DNA of 6,725 nt from an uncultured Methylocystaceae bacterium (GTDB taxonomy: Bacteria; Pseudomonadota; Alphaproteobacteria; Rhizobiales; Beijerinckiaceae), in NCBI GenBank assembly GCA_945956975.1, contig CAMFKC010000126.1, forward strand, positions 1-6,725. The letters run 5' to 3'. The notes under the pieces were generated by a model. That model made no database searches, was not told the origin of the DNA, and worked only from the letters and a program-made list of their open reading frames with translations. Both the position numbers and the translations under genes were made by a program. Every line of letters starts with the position of its first letter. Position 1 is the first letter of the stretch. Of the stretch, positions 6,589-6,725 are shown in pieces.

Positions 6589-6725
6589 CTAGGCGGCGAC
6601 GGAAGATTGCTGCTGAGGATCGAGCGCGCCGGCCGCATACCGCTTCGCCATCTCGCTCATCGGAATGACCTTGATCCGCGACGCGTTGCCGGCCGTGCCG
6701 AATGCCTCGAACCGGGCCCTGCAGA
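6589..6725 (-). CDS. cbbA: C-terminal end of a class II fructose-bisphosphate aldolase (partial)
   Basis: The frame enters from the right edge and stops at TAG (6591-6589); 44 full codons are visible. The residues CRARFEAFGTAGNASRIKVI followed by a MAKRYAAG.LDP-like helix match the C-terminus of class II (zinc-dependent) fructose-bisphosphate/sedoheptulose-bisphosphate aldolases of the Calvin-cycle subtype. In the cycle this enzyme makes fructose 1,6-bisphosphate and sedoheptulose 1,7-bisphosphate. No active-site or metal residues fall inside the visible part. The last residues (QQQSSVAA) are a variable tail. The aldolase-cbbL spacing of 25 bases fits a cbb operon of the ...A-L-S-X type. The gene could equally be named fba; the symbol rests mainly on context. 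Confidence 0.8.
   Translation of the reverse strand, partial: CRARFEAFGTAGNASRIKVIPMSEMAKRYAAGALDPQQQSSVAA

Noticed and set aside
5334..6668. 444-codon open frame on the plus strand antisense to cbbL
   Set aside because: It is rich in Arg, His, Asp and Ala as expected from the complement of a GC-rich gene, has no recognisable domain, and lies opposite a fully intact RuBisCO large subunit.

Overview
The window holds the tail of a purple-bacterial photosynthesis gene cluster and the tail of a Calvin-cycle operon, facing each other. The DNA is GC-rich with tightly packed genes. The gene set is a Puh assembly protein, a di-iron (AcsF-type) bacteriochlorophyll cyclase, PuhE, a C4-pathway 5-aminolevulinate synthase (HemA), and a red-type (form IC) RuBisCO with its CbbX activase. 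Together these point to a phototrophic, CO2-fixing alphaproteobacterium. A Hyphomicrobiales (Rhizobiales) relative of Rhodopseudomonas or photosynthetic Bradyrhizobium is most likely by gene content and order, but the genus cannot be named from this sequence alone.

Plus strand, 1-3516: the C-terminal end of a probable puhC, an unnamed 98-residue protein, acsF, puhE and hemA. The three coding junctions puhC/98-aa gene, 98-aa gene/acsF and puhE/hemA overlap by 1-4 bases. acsF and puhE are 7 bases apart. This is one translationally coupled operon tail. It joins photosystem assembly (PuhC, PuhE), the oxygen-dependent E-ring cyclase of bacteriochlorophyll synthesis (AcsF) and the first committed step of tetrapyrrole synthesis (HemA).

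Middle, 3517-3743: a 227-base gap between convergent stop codons, with no convincing gene. It contains a string of potential hairpins and ends in a perfect 12-bp stem that is the likely terminator. It is the only part of the window not explained by known genes.

Minus strand, 6725-3744: the C-terminus of a class II fructose-bisphosphate aldolase, then cbbL, cbbS and cbbX with gaps of only 25, 20 and 16 bases. This is a classic red-type cbb operon order (aldolase-L-S-X). Its promoter and any cbbR lie outside the window. The operon ends at cbbX; no cbbY or cbbZ follows.

Overall these are well-known systems in a conserved arrangement. I see no clear new system. The points worth a second look are the small uncharacterised protein next to acsF, the structured intergenic region, and the tail-to-tail placement of light-harvesting and carbon-fixation operons.
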